Below are positions 1 through 14,545 of a stretch of DNA of 64,000 nt, in pieces. Origin of the DNA: Okapia johnstoni (taxonomy: Eukaryota > Chordata > Mammalia > Artiodactyla > Giraffidae); NCBI GenBank assembly GCA_024291935.2, contig CM044317.1, positions 58,580,730 through 58,644,729 of the forward strand, in the 5' to 3' direction. The position numbers and the translations under genes were made by a program. The notes beneath the pieces were generated by a model, which did no database searches, was not told the DNA's origin, and saw nothing but the letters and a program-made list of their open reading frames with translations. How positions within the stretch are numbered: the stretch's first letter is position 1; every line of letters starts with the position of its first letter.

Positions 1-1046
1 TCTCCCTTCCTGCCCTCCCCACTGTCATCAGAGGGAACCCTCTAGGAACTGGTCCACTGCCCCCTGCTACTTACTGCCCACGCAGACCATGGGTTCCAGG
101 CTGGCTCCATCTGGGGTTACTAAACCTCCCAGCATCACTTGCTTCATCTGTAAAATGGGGAAAATATTAGGGCTCACCTCACAAAATCACCATCTAAAGT
201 CCTTAGAACAATGCCTGCATTTCATAAGCATTAAATGATAGTTTGTTATATGCATACTTTTAAAAAAGCTGATTCTTTTTAAAACATCTATTCCACCTAA
301 TGAGTGAATGATAGAATTTTAATTAGTTATTTGCCTAAAAAATTGAATGGTCCGCTCCTTCCTTTTTTGTACCCACCATACTTTGAATATGCAACTAGAA
401 CATCTAGAATACTTCATGTGTACTTATTTACCTAGTCATCTCTCCATAACCCAAGGGTACGAACCAGGTTTTATTCACATAGCACAGTACATAGAACAGA
501 GCACAGTAGCTGCCCAGTGGCAGGGAAAAGCCAGTGTTTGATTCTACCAGTTATTCTAACAAACGGGAAGCTCTGTGAGGTGGAGGAGAGATCTGGCTGG
601 CGTATTTTCATTATGCAGAGGACGGACACCACTAAAGTGCATACAATTTCAAAGGTAAAATTTTTAAATCATACGTTGGATGAGTGAATTTGAGCTGATA
701 TTCAGAGAACAAATACATACCAGGTACAAGATCCTTAAACCTTATTATATGTAGGGCCAAAGATGACTTTTGTACAGATTCTGATCTCAAAGAGCTTACA
801 GCTGGGAAAGGAAAGTAAATACATAAAAACCCTTACTTTTTTCTTGTCCCTTAATGGAAATACTGAGAAAGTGTGAGGGGAATTCAGAGATGATGATTGT
901 GGGAGTTGATTATGTATATAAAATCAAGGTGAAGTGGGCTGGGGAGGTGACTAACCAGTAACCACTTAAAAGTCCTAAGCATGTTGCTCAGTAATTGTGA
1001 TGTTCCCTTGTTCCGAGCAGAGCTGACACTGTGGTGTCTGTCCTAG
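1..1046 (+). other. SLC16A10: SLC16A10 intron (upstream of penultimate coding exon), partial
   Basis: This is non-coding sequence ending in an acceptor (pyrimidine-rich stretch then TCCTAG) immediately before the exon at 1047. Apart from a MIR fragment near 135-242 I see no gene or conserved element. The short open frames here have no protein features I recognise. Confidence 0.8.
135..242 (+). repeat. MIR SINE fragment
   Basis: The stretch carries the MIR core (CTTCATCTGTAAAATGGGG) followed by the diverged tail around CTTAGAACAATGCCTG and a TAAGCATTAAATG motif. This is an ancient tRNA-derived mammalian SINE. Confidence 0.7.
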
Positions 1047-3530
<2,484 letters not shown>

Positions 3531-3760
3531 GGTTACTCCGTGACAAGCTGGGCTCCTACGATGTGGCATTCTACCTCGCTGGAATCCCTCCCCTGATTGG
3601 AGGTGCTGTCCTTTGTTTTATCCCATGGGTCCACAGTAAGAAGCAGAGAGAGGTCACTAAAACCACTGGAGGAGAAAAGATGGAGAAAATGCTGGAGAAC
3701 CAGAACTCTCTGTCAAGCTCATCTGCAATCTTTAAGAAGGAATCTGACTCTGTTATTTAA
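3531..3760 (+). CDS. SLC16A10: SLC16A10 terminal coding exon and stop
   Basis: The exon completes the split Gly codon and reads GLLRDKLGSYDVAFYLAG, the loop and start of the last membrane helix. It continues through PPLIGGAVLCFIPWV (end of helix 12) and a hydrophilic cytoplasmic tail (KKQREVTK, EKMEKMLENQ, a Ser run, FKKESDSVI). The TAA stop is at 3758-3760. With the preceding exon this gives 152 residues. The tail composition and end match mammalian MCT10. No truncation or frameshift is visible, so the gene looks functional here. Confidence 0.95.
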
Positions 3761-5696
3761 TGTCTTATATACCTCCACCAGACTGGACTTGCTTTCAGAA
3801 ACTGAAGCAAGTTTTCCTTTTATATATGAATTGCAAATTTCTTATTTTTTTAATCACATCCTAGGAGTAGCACAATAATTGGGAAGTAGAACCCTCATTA
3901 CTACAAGAACCATTGGCTGCCACTGAACAGCTAGCTGTCCGGTATTTCCGTGAGTCTGAGGGCGGAGAATCAGACTCAGTTTTCATGTACAAGAAAACCT
4001 GTCTGAAAGTCAACTATCATGAGAATATGAGGCTATCTCAGTAAAAAAGCAGCTTCGGAAACTGTGAATGCTATTTAGCTTGTACAAATACTTAAAAATA
4101 CCTCAAGCTATACTGAAAGGGTTGCGGTTTGATTAGGACTGGAAATATTATTTGTTGTCTCACATTGGTGTTTTTAGTTTTGGTATTTCTGTTTTAATTT
4201 CTTGTGCTATTTGGAAACTTCTTACAAAATTTAAGCCTGGATTCTAGATAATATCAGATCGACTTAGATTTCAAGCCAATGTAAAAATTGTTTGCCTGCT
4301 GTTAAATAAGCTATGAAAGTAAGTTATTCTGACTTGCTCCAGTGTCAAGAGACCTTCTTGGAGCAGGTGCTGACAAAGTATTCAGAATCAATATGTGAGA
4401 TGAACAGGATACTGTTCATAAGGGCAAAACAGTTCAGAAATCAGACATTTCTTCCATTTACATTTTCCCCCTTTGGATTTGCAGTGTGTTTTACTCAAGT
4501 TGCCAGAAACACCCCAGATTTCTGAATTGTTTAAGTTGTAACAGTAAAATAGAATGACTGAAAGATATTCTAGCAATTTTAGCTTAGAATTTTTCTGACT
4601 TCTGAATTTGTTGCACTAGGACCTGATATTTAAATGAGCATATTATCAAGTTGCAGTTTTAGGCATACATGGGGAAAAAAAAGTCTTTGTGAAGAAAATA
4701 TCTATTTCTGATAGAAAGAATTGCTCAAGTTGGTAAAACTTTCTGGCAAAAATTTGTATTCATTTATCCTAGTGTGTTCCCCTTTAACACTGCCTGTATT
4801 TTTTCTATTTATATATAAATATAAGAAAGCAATTAAAGTTTTAAAGATTTAAAGTTAAAACCAAAGTCATGACATAACCTACACTCAACTAAAAGAAAAA
4901 AACAGGAATGGGTCCCTCATCCTGAAATTATATTTTAGTACATTTGTTTCTTATTTAGGTCTTTAAAAGTTAATAATATGCAAACTCATATTTAAATCTC
5001 CAATACATATGGTATATTAGATCCTCCTCAGATGTGGCTTGTTCACCTGGGAAGATGCCATCTTTTTTATAAAGCCCCTTCAGGACACACCTGTTCTTAA
5101 ACTCTTTGTGTTGAGAGAAATGCAATCTCCCTACTTTTCTTTTCAGTTTGGATCGTTTATGAAGGGCAAACGATTCCTGTCTCAAGCTGAGGATGGAGAT
5201 GCCTGTAAAACGTATGGATTTGTAGTTGTTGGGGGAGGACACGCAGGAGGAAGAGCAAAGTGAGGCTGTTAAGTAAACAACTAGAAAACCCAGTTACTTT
5301 TTCAGTATCAGCTTTCTTATCTGCAACCTTGAAGGTTCAGTATAAACACTAAATATGGAATTTATTTATAATAGAGCTTTAAATAATTTTGATCTTAGAG
5401 ACATTCAGCAACTTACTATGCCGTACCCACAACTGCAACTTACTACTTCCAGTTCTTCTGCATTTCATATACAAACAGCTATGAACAATCATCAAACCTG
5501 CCACTATAAAATACTTAATTTTTTTCTACAGTTTCAGCACAGACTCCTGACTACCCCGTGATTTTACAGAAAGAATAGATCTGAAAAACTTATTCTATAA
5601 AGACCTTCAGAACGTTTTTCCTTTCATTATTTGGCTGATATTAGGGGGAAAAAAGTCATTATCTGAAACTCAGACTTGATCTTGTTTATTTTCCAT

Positions 5697-5702
5697 AATA
5701 AA
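5697..5702 (+). terminator. SLC16A10: Candidate poly(A) signal, proximal, SLC16A10
   Basis: A canonical AATAAA is followed about 45 bases later by GU-rich sequence (ATTGTGTTTGTGTATAAT), the usual arrangement of a used mammalian cleavage site. Confidence 0.4.
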
Positions 5703-8480
5703 AGAGCAACATGACAAGTATAATATAACTTAGATCTCAGACTATTGTGTTTGTGTATAATATTACACATAGGTAGTTTTCAGTCTAATGGAATGAATCA
5801 AACAGGATCTATAACACTGAGAAGGCTCCACTAAAATAGACTCTTACGGAGAGTGCTATGCTGTAATAATATAAAGTTAAAAGTGTAGAAGATAAGATGC
5901 TAAATTATATAAAATGCATATTTAGTAATATGTTGTTTGGTACAAAAAGCTCTGAAACTCTAAAATATACAACCTAAGAAAAAATACCAGTATTCACAAA
6001 GATTTGTTTTAGACCAAGGAATGTTACTTTAAATCTTTCAAACTAAGGCCTAATTTCTAAAGACTGTTACTTAATTGCAGTAAAGTGACCTGATATACAT
6101 TTTGTTGTTGTTGTTGTTTAATCCAAGACACTTTTTTAAAAGAACAGATAAAAAACTTTCTCATCCAATCATCCTAATTCTGAAAGAACCCAGCAAATTC
6201 TCAAATTTAAAAGGTTCTGGCATTTGAGGCCAACAATCTAAAGGAAGAGGAGCAATCATTCCTCTTCACACACAGTCTGGATGGGATGTTACTATAACAG
6301 GATGCCCACGGACCTTCCAGAAACATTCTGGTTAAGGTTTACTGCAGTGGCTGTTGCTGGGATGCATCCATTTCAATAATAATAAGCCACCCAGATTACT
6401 GATACTATTTTCAAAATTTATCTCTTTGATCACAGTTGCAATGCTTAGTCTACAGCCCTACCACAAGACCTGTAATTTCCCCTGAAAACTGCACAGTGCT
6501 TGCACTGAGCTTCAAATTCTATTCATAAATAGAAATAAGACTTCATTTGCATTTCATGATCATACATTATCTGTTTATACATGTTTGCAGATGATCCCAT
6601 GGACTTTGCCCAAGTATGGGGAAAAAAAAAATTCATGCCATTAGCTTCAACTTCCCACACTTTTTTTTTTTTTTTTAACTTTCCACACTTTTAAAGTAAA
6701 TGTACACCTGGTTGTAAAATAAACATATGTTTACTTCTGGTAATTATACTCCTTTAACTGCACTTAACATTTAAATACGTGCCACTGTTATTTGTAAGCT
6801 GTCCCGTGTTCAGATAACCTGATGATAAATCAAATAAGGCTGAATAGAAAATGTGCTATGAGATCAGAGGTAGGCACCCTATAGCGTGGGTGGCACTGAA
6901 GACTTCCTGGTGGCAAACTGTCACACCCTTTCATGCCTCTTTTTATATTATCTTTATCATTCTTTTCCCCTTTCTTCCCTACATCCTTTAAAAACCTGCT
7001 GAAGAATCAATGAGTATCCTTGCTTAGTTCCACTGGTTGCTTAGTTGCAGTACTTACTGTTCCCGGTTATTTCAGAGGATGGAACCCCATCCAATTTTGT
7101 GTAACCTAGAGAATGGCTTGCTCTCAGCTTTCAACTTAGAGTTCTAATGGTACACTGGAAAAAAAATTATAATGGGGGGTAATAAGTTTCATAGAATTGT
7201 CAACTTTTGTGTTAACATATAAAACTAAATATTTAAGGTAAATGCTTTGAGAGGAAAGTGTGTCAAGTTCTTAACATATTTTCAGAGCATACTTTTTCTA
7301 CTTTGATTTTCATACTCCATTAAAGTTTTGCTAAATCGTAGTCCTGAGGACACACCCTGGAGGATGCCTGGGAATCTAGTAGGCCTCTGGGATGCAGTCT
7401 CTCATGAATCTGTTTTAGGCCGGGTTACAATTTATGGTGAATGGTATTAAGAGTAAGTTCCCAGAGTCTAGAGATATGGGTGGAAAGTATGAGCAAATTA
7501 GCTCCAAAATTTAAAAATATATTTTATTTAGCTCCAAAATTTAAACACATATTTAAAACTATTCACGAGTTTTCAAACTGAAAACTTCATTACCTTGGCC
7601 TCTATACATTCGAGGAAATTTCCCACGGTACTATTTTTTTTTTGACATATAAAATAGGAGGCTACCTCATTTATGAAACAAGATTTCTGTTTTTTATTAG
7701 TATGTGTTTTGAAATGAAACCTTTTCAAGTGATTGAAATTAAAGGAACAAAAATGGAATATTAACTAATGTGGCCTGTGGATAATCTAAAAAAGGAAAAA
7801 AAAGAGAGACAAACCTTATAACCTATATACAATAGTGAACAGTTGCTAAAATGCATCACGAGTGGCTTGTACAAATTACACCGGCAGCTTGACAACGAAG
7901 TCTTGTTTTCATGTTTTCTTTGGCAGGAAGATGGACGATCACTGACAATAGATTGTATGCTTGTGCCTTAGCCTTACAGCTTCCACGTTAAACTCCTGTA
8001 AGAAGCACTCCTTTCCAAGTGGATCAGGGACTGCGGCAATGAGTTTTCGTCTTACTGGAGTTTTTGAAAATGCTACCACTGAGTGTAGTGATAGTGTAGG
8101 GGTTAATCCACAAGTTCCCAATCTAATGAAAGAGGTTTCTTGCCTTTCAGTATGGTGGCCTATAAAAAGAGTATTTTGGAGTTCAATGTCACTAAGCATG
8201 CATGTGATATCACTATCAACACAAAACATTTAGAAATCAAGTTAGACCTATGATACCAGTTTGGAGCCTCTGATATATAACTTTTATTCTTTATCAGACA
8301 ATATTTTCAGTATCCATTGGTTATTAAGAGTCAATCTGTTAAATATGTGTGTAAACACATAAACCTTTTCTACTGTTATCTTCACCAAACATAATCTTCT
8401 ATAGTAGGTTCTACAATGCAAGACAGTGATAGGTCAACATATCTGTCTTAATTTAGCCTATACTGGAATATTATTTCAGG

Positions 8481-8576
8481 GACCCAGGGTTTGTTATCCA
8501 GAGTGCTGTATTCTCACCCCAGCCTATGAGACCCAGGGTTTGTTATCAAGTGCTGTATTCTCACCCCAGCCTATGA
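8481..8576 (+). repeat. Two-copy tandem duplication (49 + 47 bp)
   Basis: Copy 1 (8481-8529) and copy 2 (8530-8576) both begin GACCCAGGGTTTGTTATC and end TCTCACCCCAGCCTATGA. They differ by a two-base loss and an adjacent change (ATCCAGAGTGC versus ATCAAGTGC). Near-identity of adjacent copies suggests a recent slippage-type duplication. Confidence 0.95.
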
Positions 8577-9625
8577 ACTGACTGTATTTGGTGCCTTTTT
8601 TTTCCTACCAGAGAAAGATTAGATCAGGATTGGTGCTAAATTTCATGTTCTTTGAAAAATTATTTTCTTTTTAAATATATATAATTCAATAGGAAATATG
8701 TATGCCTGGCAGTATTATGCATGTTACATTTTATATATATGTATCTGAGGGAAAACCCCTCCTATAAAGGAATTATTGAGTTCAAATCTACTAAAAGATA
8801 TGTAATTTTTGTTAATACAGAAGGTGTTAGGGTACAAAACTCAAAAAAATGATCACCAAATGAAAACTTAATGATGAACATAGCCCCCAAAGGTAATGAC
8901 TAAAGAAAAAGTCCCTGGTCAGTGTTGCTAGCATGAAGTTAGCTATTCGAAATATTCTGTAACTCTTATGTGAAAAAAATGTCATATTTTATTATATATA
9001 TAGTTATATATATATGAGTGTGTGTGTATGTATTATATATGCACATACACACAAAATAGCTTTCTGTTGGGCTTAAGGAGATAATTTAAGCTATTTTGGG
9101 GGCTAAGATTAGAGTTTTGGGAGCCATCAATCTTAAAACCTGGACTTAAAAAATACAAAACCAAACCTGACATAAAGTATCATTGTCTATCCTTCAGATT
9201 TAACATAAAGAAATTAGATTAGAAACAACTGTGTTTGGGTCAGAGTCAGCAAAACTCAGACCTGTTATCCAGGGCTCTGAGCATCACGGTCGTGGCTGAC
9301 TGTGTGACACGCACCTGAAACTGTATCCCAGATTCCATGCAGGTCTCTGAGTCCCTAACATCCCTGTGAGTAGGATTCAGAGGAAGTGGGGACCACAGAT
9401 TTGTATTTAACCTTGCTATCTTTATAGATGTTGCCTTAACTCTATTTTTGTGAAGATATTAAAAATATAAGTTAGAAAAATACTATCGTTTTTCTAATTA
9501 GGAAAATCAAACATTTAGGATATACTAGAATATACTGGATTCACTGTTAACTAATGATAATTCCATTCTACTGTTAACATGATTTGTATGTAAGAGAATG
9601 GGGCCTGTTAATCAGAAGTTACAGA

Positions 9626-9843
9626 GGGAGGAGATTGGGATTGACATATACATACTACTATATATAATACAGATAACTAATAAGGACTTACTGTATAGCA
9701 CAGGGAACTCTACTCAATACTGTAATGACCTATATGGGAAGTCTAAAAAAGAATGTATTTATGTATATGTATAACTGATTCACTGCGCTGTAGAGCAGAA
9801 ACCAATACAACATTGTAAACCAACTATACTAAAAAAAAAAAAA
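9626..9843 (+). mobile_element. Artiodactyl L1 3' end with poly-A
   Basis: The motifs are typical of artiodactyl L1 3' UTRs: GACATATACATACTACTATA, TACTGTATAGCACAGGGAAC, ACTCAATACTGTAATGACC and AACATTGTAAACCAACTATA, followed by a 13-base A tail. This is a 5'-truncated insertion of about 220 bp in sense orientation to SLC16A10. Confidence 0.85.
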
Positions 9844-10486
9844 GGTTACAGTGGAGATGAAATATCCTCTTAGTAATAACTTCTCATGTAATTGTTATAA
9901 TATTGTGGTTTGAGAACTGTAACATTATTAAGGCATTGCCCAATGCTTGATAAATTTGCATTTTTGTCATTCTGTTCTCCTATAAGTTTATTTTAGCTTG
10001 AAAGTTACAGCTATGACCGACTGAACCCTGCAGTATTACTGAGAGAGAGCTTGGATATTTTAAGTATCTCCTAATAGACATTTTATGTCAATTTGTTTTA
10101 ATGTTTAACTGAAAACTAATTTTTAAATTATTTTGCATATTTTCAAAGTTAGGAAATCATGTTTGACCTTAGACATCAAAACCAAATTATTCCAAGTGCA
10201 TGCTGCAGAGTGACTCTGCTCTATCTACACAGGATGCCATTTTTGGCACAGTAGTTGTTTAAATATAGGTCACTTATGTGAAATGATTATGCTGGGTTTG
10301 ATCAGTGTGCAGTATTTTAGTACTTGCCTTTTAAAAAATTTTATGTTTCTTTTTAAAGAGTATAATTTATAATTGATTTTTTATAATGTTCAATATAGAT
10401 AACCAAAATCTTTTTAATGAAAAAAGCTTTGTAATCATTTGGAGGATAAGATCATTTTACTGTGGAACAATGTGATACTCTCAGTT

Positions 10487-10492
10487 AATAAA
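10487..10492 (+). terminator. SLC16A10: Candidate poly(A) signal, distal, SLC16A10
   Basis: AATAAA sits within TTAATAAAAATTTTTT, followed about 30 bases later by GU-rich sequence (GCTTTGTGATTATGTTT). If used, the 3' UTR would be about 6.7 kb. Confidence 0.4.
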
Positions 10493-10515
10493 AATTTTTT
10501 AGCAAATTTCTATAA

Positions 10516-12080
10516 GGCTTTGTGATTATGTTTATGAAATTCCCTGAGGAGGTGGAGGAGGGGAGGAAAAATGACTAAAGGGAAGGAAACAGTGTGTACT
10601 GAGTAAAAGAAATAAGCTGTATGCTCTTAAAGCTTCATATATGTATTTCAAGTGTGTTTGGGTATTGTTATTTCTCTAGGGGAGGTAGACATAAACCACA
10701 AGCACTGGATAGTCCAAAAACTATTTCTATTTGACATTTTTTTTGCAGTTGACTTAAGTTGTTTCTTTTACTTACACTGAATAAACTTACTAAATTCAGC
10801 TGGTACTAAGTGATCTATTTCTCACTGACAATTTCAGGGGGTGATCAAGACCAGGCTGGAGTTTTTTTTTTTTTTTATTTTCCTACTATTATGGATTACC
10901 CACTTGGAGAAAAACTGATTGCAGTCAGAGGATGTTTATTATTTGATAAGGCCTAATTACAAAGCAAGTCACTATTGATGTTTAATGGTGCTAAATATAT
11001 TTTACACATCAATGTGAAATTTGCAATATGTCATTGAATCTTTTAATTATTTATATACCTGCAAATAAGTACCAGATGTGCAGGCGATCCTAAGCAGGGT
11101 AAACTTCACTCTCTTGAGAAAATAATTTTTATAGGAAAAAAGTAGAGTTCTAATGTATATAGAAAACAAATTTTCTAGAGCTGTAACTCAAAGAATTATC
11201 AAAGTATCATTCTTCTAGGGTTTAAAATTTTCTTCTTGTTGTTTAGTCGCTAAGTCATGTCCAACTCTTTTGTGACCCCCATGGACTGCAGCCTGCCAGC
11301 TCCTTTCCCCATGGGATAGTCTCCTACAAATGAACCTAAATTCAAAAATTCTTTTTTAAAACCCTCAAGAGTCACCAGTGTTTCTTGAAACGTACAGAAA
11401 CAGGAAACCCACTACTCTAGAGGATGGTCTACAATATAAGAGGGCCCTCCTGCCTCCCATGCTCACCATCCAGCCCTACCACCTGTCCGTCTCAGTCACC
11501 CCTCAGCCTCTCTGGTCACTCCTACACACCCGTCACGCCAGCACATGGCTTTTGGTTGAATGTTCAATATTCATATAGAGCAGCTTTATTTCACTCAGAC
11601 TTAACAGGGACACTTGGAACCTTGTCTTCTCTGGAAGTTGCTTCATCTTTGGAACCTTCAGTACCAATATCCTGGTCTCTTATCACAGCTGATCACTTCA
11701 TTCCCTTCTTGCTGACTTCCCTCAGCCTGCTCCTCAACTTTGAGATCTTCTTCCCGTTAACTCCTCCCCTCCCAATCCCCATCCTCTCTCGACCAATCAG
11801 ATCTCTTCAGTCTTTATTTCATTTTTCTAACCCTTAACCCTGGGTCTGGCAAAACTCCAATAAGCTCCCTGAATATTCAGTTCATAAGAGAACTGTAACT
11901 CTCCCAACCCCCAATGAAACACTTGCAGCTTCCTTCCTCAAATTATCTCTTCCCTCTTTTCTATCATCAGTTTTTCCCTTCTACAGGATCATTTCCATGG
12001 GCATATGCATATATATGCTCAGATACTTAAAAACAAGCTTTTTTCACTCAATGAATACTTAGCAGGACATTCAAAAGTTG
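10516..12080. other. Intergenic sequence downstream of SLC16A10
   Basis: No gene is seen. The stretch holds poly-T runs, a BOV-A/BovB-tail fragment at 11235-11328, and a pyrimidine-rich stretch at about 11400-11840. The latter has an open frame of about 130 codons but low-complexity Pro/Ser/Leu composition; part of it (about 11410-11550) resembles an old L2 LINE. Confidence 0.6.
11235..11328 (-). mobile_element. BOV-A/BovB 3'-tail fragment
   Basis: The stretch TTGTTGTTTAGTCGCTAAGT followed by TGACCCCCATGGACTGCAGC is the reverse complement of the ruminant BovB/BOV-A terminal sequence. It is a short, diverged copy. Confidence 0.8.
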
Positions 12081-12222
12081 ACAGTGTGTGGGACTAGCCA
12101 ACATTGTATCCAACCGTATACATTGTAGGATGTCTAGCATCTCTGACAGCTGACCACTAAAGGACACCCTCACAGATTTCCAGAGTGCCCTCTGGGTACA
12201 ATAAGACTTCAGTTGAAAACTA
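12080..12222 (+). mobile_element. hAT-Charlie MITE (MER20-like)
   Basis: The order TACATTGTAGGATGTCTAGC, CTGACCACTAAAGGACACCC, CAGAGTGCCCTCTGGGTACA and GTTGAAAACTACT matches the MER20/MER5 class of short non-autonomous hAT elements. It is diverged and therefore ancient. Confidence 0.6.
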
Positions 12223-12789
12223 CTCATGTCAAATGTCAGCCTCAAAGCTTGGCAAACTGTTCTCTCATTGGGGCAACAGAAGACAGTGACATTTCTATTG
12301 TATGCTATTAGGATTCTAGATAAGGTATTCTTTTACAAGATGCTTCATATTAAAAGTTCTAACTCTCTTGTACATGAAAACACAAACTTTTTTGCATAGT
12401 TTCAGTAAAACACCAAATTTGCCGAGAACATAAACTATTATGTAACTCAAGGGATCACTACGTTTTGTTTTAGAACTTTACCAAGAGTGGGTCTTCATTT
12501 TGGAAAATCATCAGAGGAATGGCACTCATGGTATTTGAGTAGTCAGTACTCAGGTTATCCAAGACAACTTAAGTCTGTATCTATAATGTGGCATTCACAG
12601 CAATTTGTCTATAAGAATATACTTATTTAGCCTTTATTTCATTAATTATAGAGAAGTATCAATATTCAATTGAATATTTCAAGTTGGCTTTTATATCTTT
12701 GCCCACAAATGAACCGTTACTGTATGCTCATTTTGTTAACATGTTTTTCTCTAATGAAGCAATGAAACCATCAAAATTAAGTGACCACT

Positions 12790-13304
12790 TATGACCAACC
12801 TGGACAGCATATTTAAAAGCAGAGACATTACTTTGCCAACAAAGGTCCATCTAGTCAAGGCTATGGTTTTTCCAGTGGTCATGCATGGATGTGAGAGTTG
12901 GACGGTGAGGAAAGCTGAGTGCCGAAGAATTGATGCTTTTGAACTGTAGTGTTGGAGAAGACTCTTGAGAGTCCCTTGGGCTGCAAGGAGATCCAACCAG
13001 TCCATCCTAAAGGAGATCAGTCCTGAATATTCATTGGAAGGACTGATGCTGAAGCTGAAACTCCAATACTTTGGCCACTTCATGCGAAGAGCTGACTCAT
13101 TGGAAAAGACCCTGATGCTGGGAAGGATTGGGGGCGGGAGGAGAAGGGGATGACAGAGGATGAGATGGTTGGATGGCATCACTGACTCGATGGACATGGG
13201 TTTGGGTGGACTCAGGGAGCTGGTGGTGGACAGGGAGGCCTGGTGTGCTGTGGTTCATGGGGTCGCAAAGAGTCAGACACGACTGAGCGACTGAACTGAA
13301 CTGA
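12790..13304 (+). mobile_element. BovB LINE 3' fragment
   Basis: The sequence encodes the C-terminal region of the BovB (RTE clade) ORF. Peptides such as RRLLRVPWAARRSNQSILKE and LKLKLQYFGHFMRRADSLE are visible. It ends in the BovB tail AGTCAGACACGACTGAGCG plus CTGAACTGAACTGAC. A TAG interrupts the frame at GAACTGTAG (about 12945), so it is a dead, 5'-truncated copy of about 0.5 kb. Confidence 0.92.
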
Positions 13305-14310
13305 CAGGGAAGCATGGTGAAAAGTTGGCAAAGATAATAGCATTCTTCTGACAGAAGGCACTCGGAAAAGTTTGAAACCTGTCTTACTATTTACTGGAAG
13401 GTATAACAAGGTTTTCCTAATCAGAAAGGCAGTTTCATTATTTCTTTCAGAATGACACAAATGATTGCAAAATGCAAGCTTCAAGACATTGGTCTTGGTG
13501 ATGTCACCGAATTCCCTGAATTCAGTGATTCCGTGAATATGACACCAAAAGCACAGGCAACAAGAACAAAATAAACAAGTGCAACTACATTGAAGTAAAA
13601 AACTTCTGCGCATCAAAGAAGACAATCAGGGTGAAAAGGTAACCAATGGAATGGGAGAAAATATTTGCAAACCATATATGTGATAAAAGGTCAATTTCCA
13701 AAATACATGAGAACTCCTATGGTACCTGCCATTAACAGTAATGTACTGTGCATTTAAACATTTGGTAAAAGGAGGAATAAAGCAACCCTATACGAATCTG
13801 AAATCATCTACAGACAGAACCTGAAATTTAAAAAAGCCTTACAAATGACAATACTGTTTGATATTCTGTGTTAGTGGTTGGACAAAATAGTTAAGCCTTT
13901 TAAATGGTTTTAGTTTCCTTATTTGTAAACCGGGACTAGTAATAACTACTTTTCAGCTGAGAATTATATGGAAAGTGCTTCATGGTTTTATACTCTCTAA
14001 GAAGTAGTAGCTTAATTGGTATGTGTACATGTGTATGTGTGTGAGTATGTGCTTTTTCCTAAATGTTTAATAGCAAAATCACCTTTAAAAAGGAAATAGA
14101 GGTCTATAATCCCTTCTCTGTCAGCCTTGGTTGCATGTTTCAGAATCCAGTTTTTTTAATTATGGGAAGGTACTATAGCAATATATTGTTGATTACATAA
14201 TACTCCCAATGGGATACATAATCAAACATTAATATCACATTCCCACCAAGTAAATAAAAAATCAGAAACAGCCTCATATCAGCTTGGCTCAGGTTTTGCT
14301 GCCAATTAAG
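13305..14310. other. Intergenic sequence with an L1 ORF2 fragment
   Basis: An L1 ORF2 scrap is seen at about 13538-13712 and a weak MIR-like core near 13905-14000. The remainder is AT-rich unique sequence without a recognisable gene. Confidence 0.6.
13538..13712 (+). mobile_element. L1 ORF2 fragment
   Basis: ATGACACCAAAAGCACAGGC, followed by the AAATAAACAAGTGCAACTAC and GGAGAAAATATTTGCAAACC blocks, is the well-known L1 ORF2 3'-terminal coding region. Only about 175 bp is present. Confidence 0.8.
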
Positions 14311-14545
14311 TTTTTTTTTTTTTTACTAAGTTTTTAAATTTAGTTGTATTGGGTCTTTGTTGCTGTGTGCAGGCTTTCTCTAATTGTGAGTGGGGCTACA
14401 CTCCAGCTGTCATGCACCAGCTTCTCTTGTTTTGGAGCACGGGCTTCGGTAGTTGTGTCACGGGGGCTTAGTAGCTGCGGCTCTCTCTCGAGTGTGGGCT
14501 CAGTAGTTGTGGTGTGTGTGTTAGCCTGTTTTCCTCTGCAGAGTC
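14311..14545 (-). mobile_element. CHR-type tRNA-derived SINE
   Basis: A poly-T run (reverse poly-A) is followed by TTGGGTCTTTGTTGCTGTGTG, GTGAGTGGGGCTACACTCC, TTGTTTTGGAGCACGGGCTT and GTGGGCTCAGTAGTTGTGG. This is the reverse complement of the CHR SINE family shared by ruminants, hippos and whales. The tRNA-like head is missing or decayed at the right end. Confidence 0.8.

Larger units (their letters stand above)
3761..10515 (+). other. SLC16A10: SLC16A10 3' UTR (probable, long) and downstream sequence
   Basis: This is AT-rich sequence without splice-site or coding structure after the stop. Candidate poly(A) signals occur at 4832 (ATTAAA), 5697, 6718 and 10487 (AATAAA). The 5697 and 10487 sites are followed by GU-rich stretches such as TATTGTGTTTGTGTATAATA and GCTTTGTGATTATGTTT. 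How far the transcript runs is inference. The stretch also contains a 49/47-bp tandem duplication (8481-8576), AT/GT-rich simple sequence (about 8985-9055) and an L1 3' end (9626-9843), but no other gene. Confidence 0.5.

Noticed and set aside
11424..11837. 137-codon + strand open frame
   Set aside because: It is a pyrimidine-rich low-complexity stretch, partly L2-like, with no splice context or recognised family.
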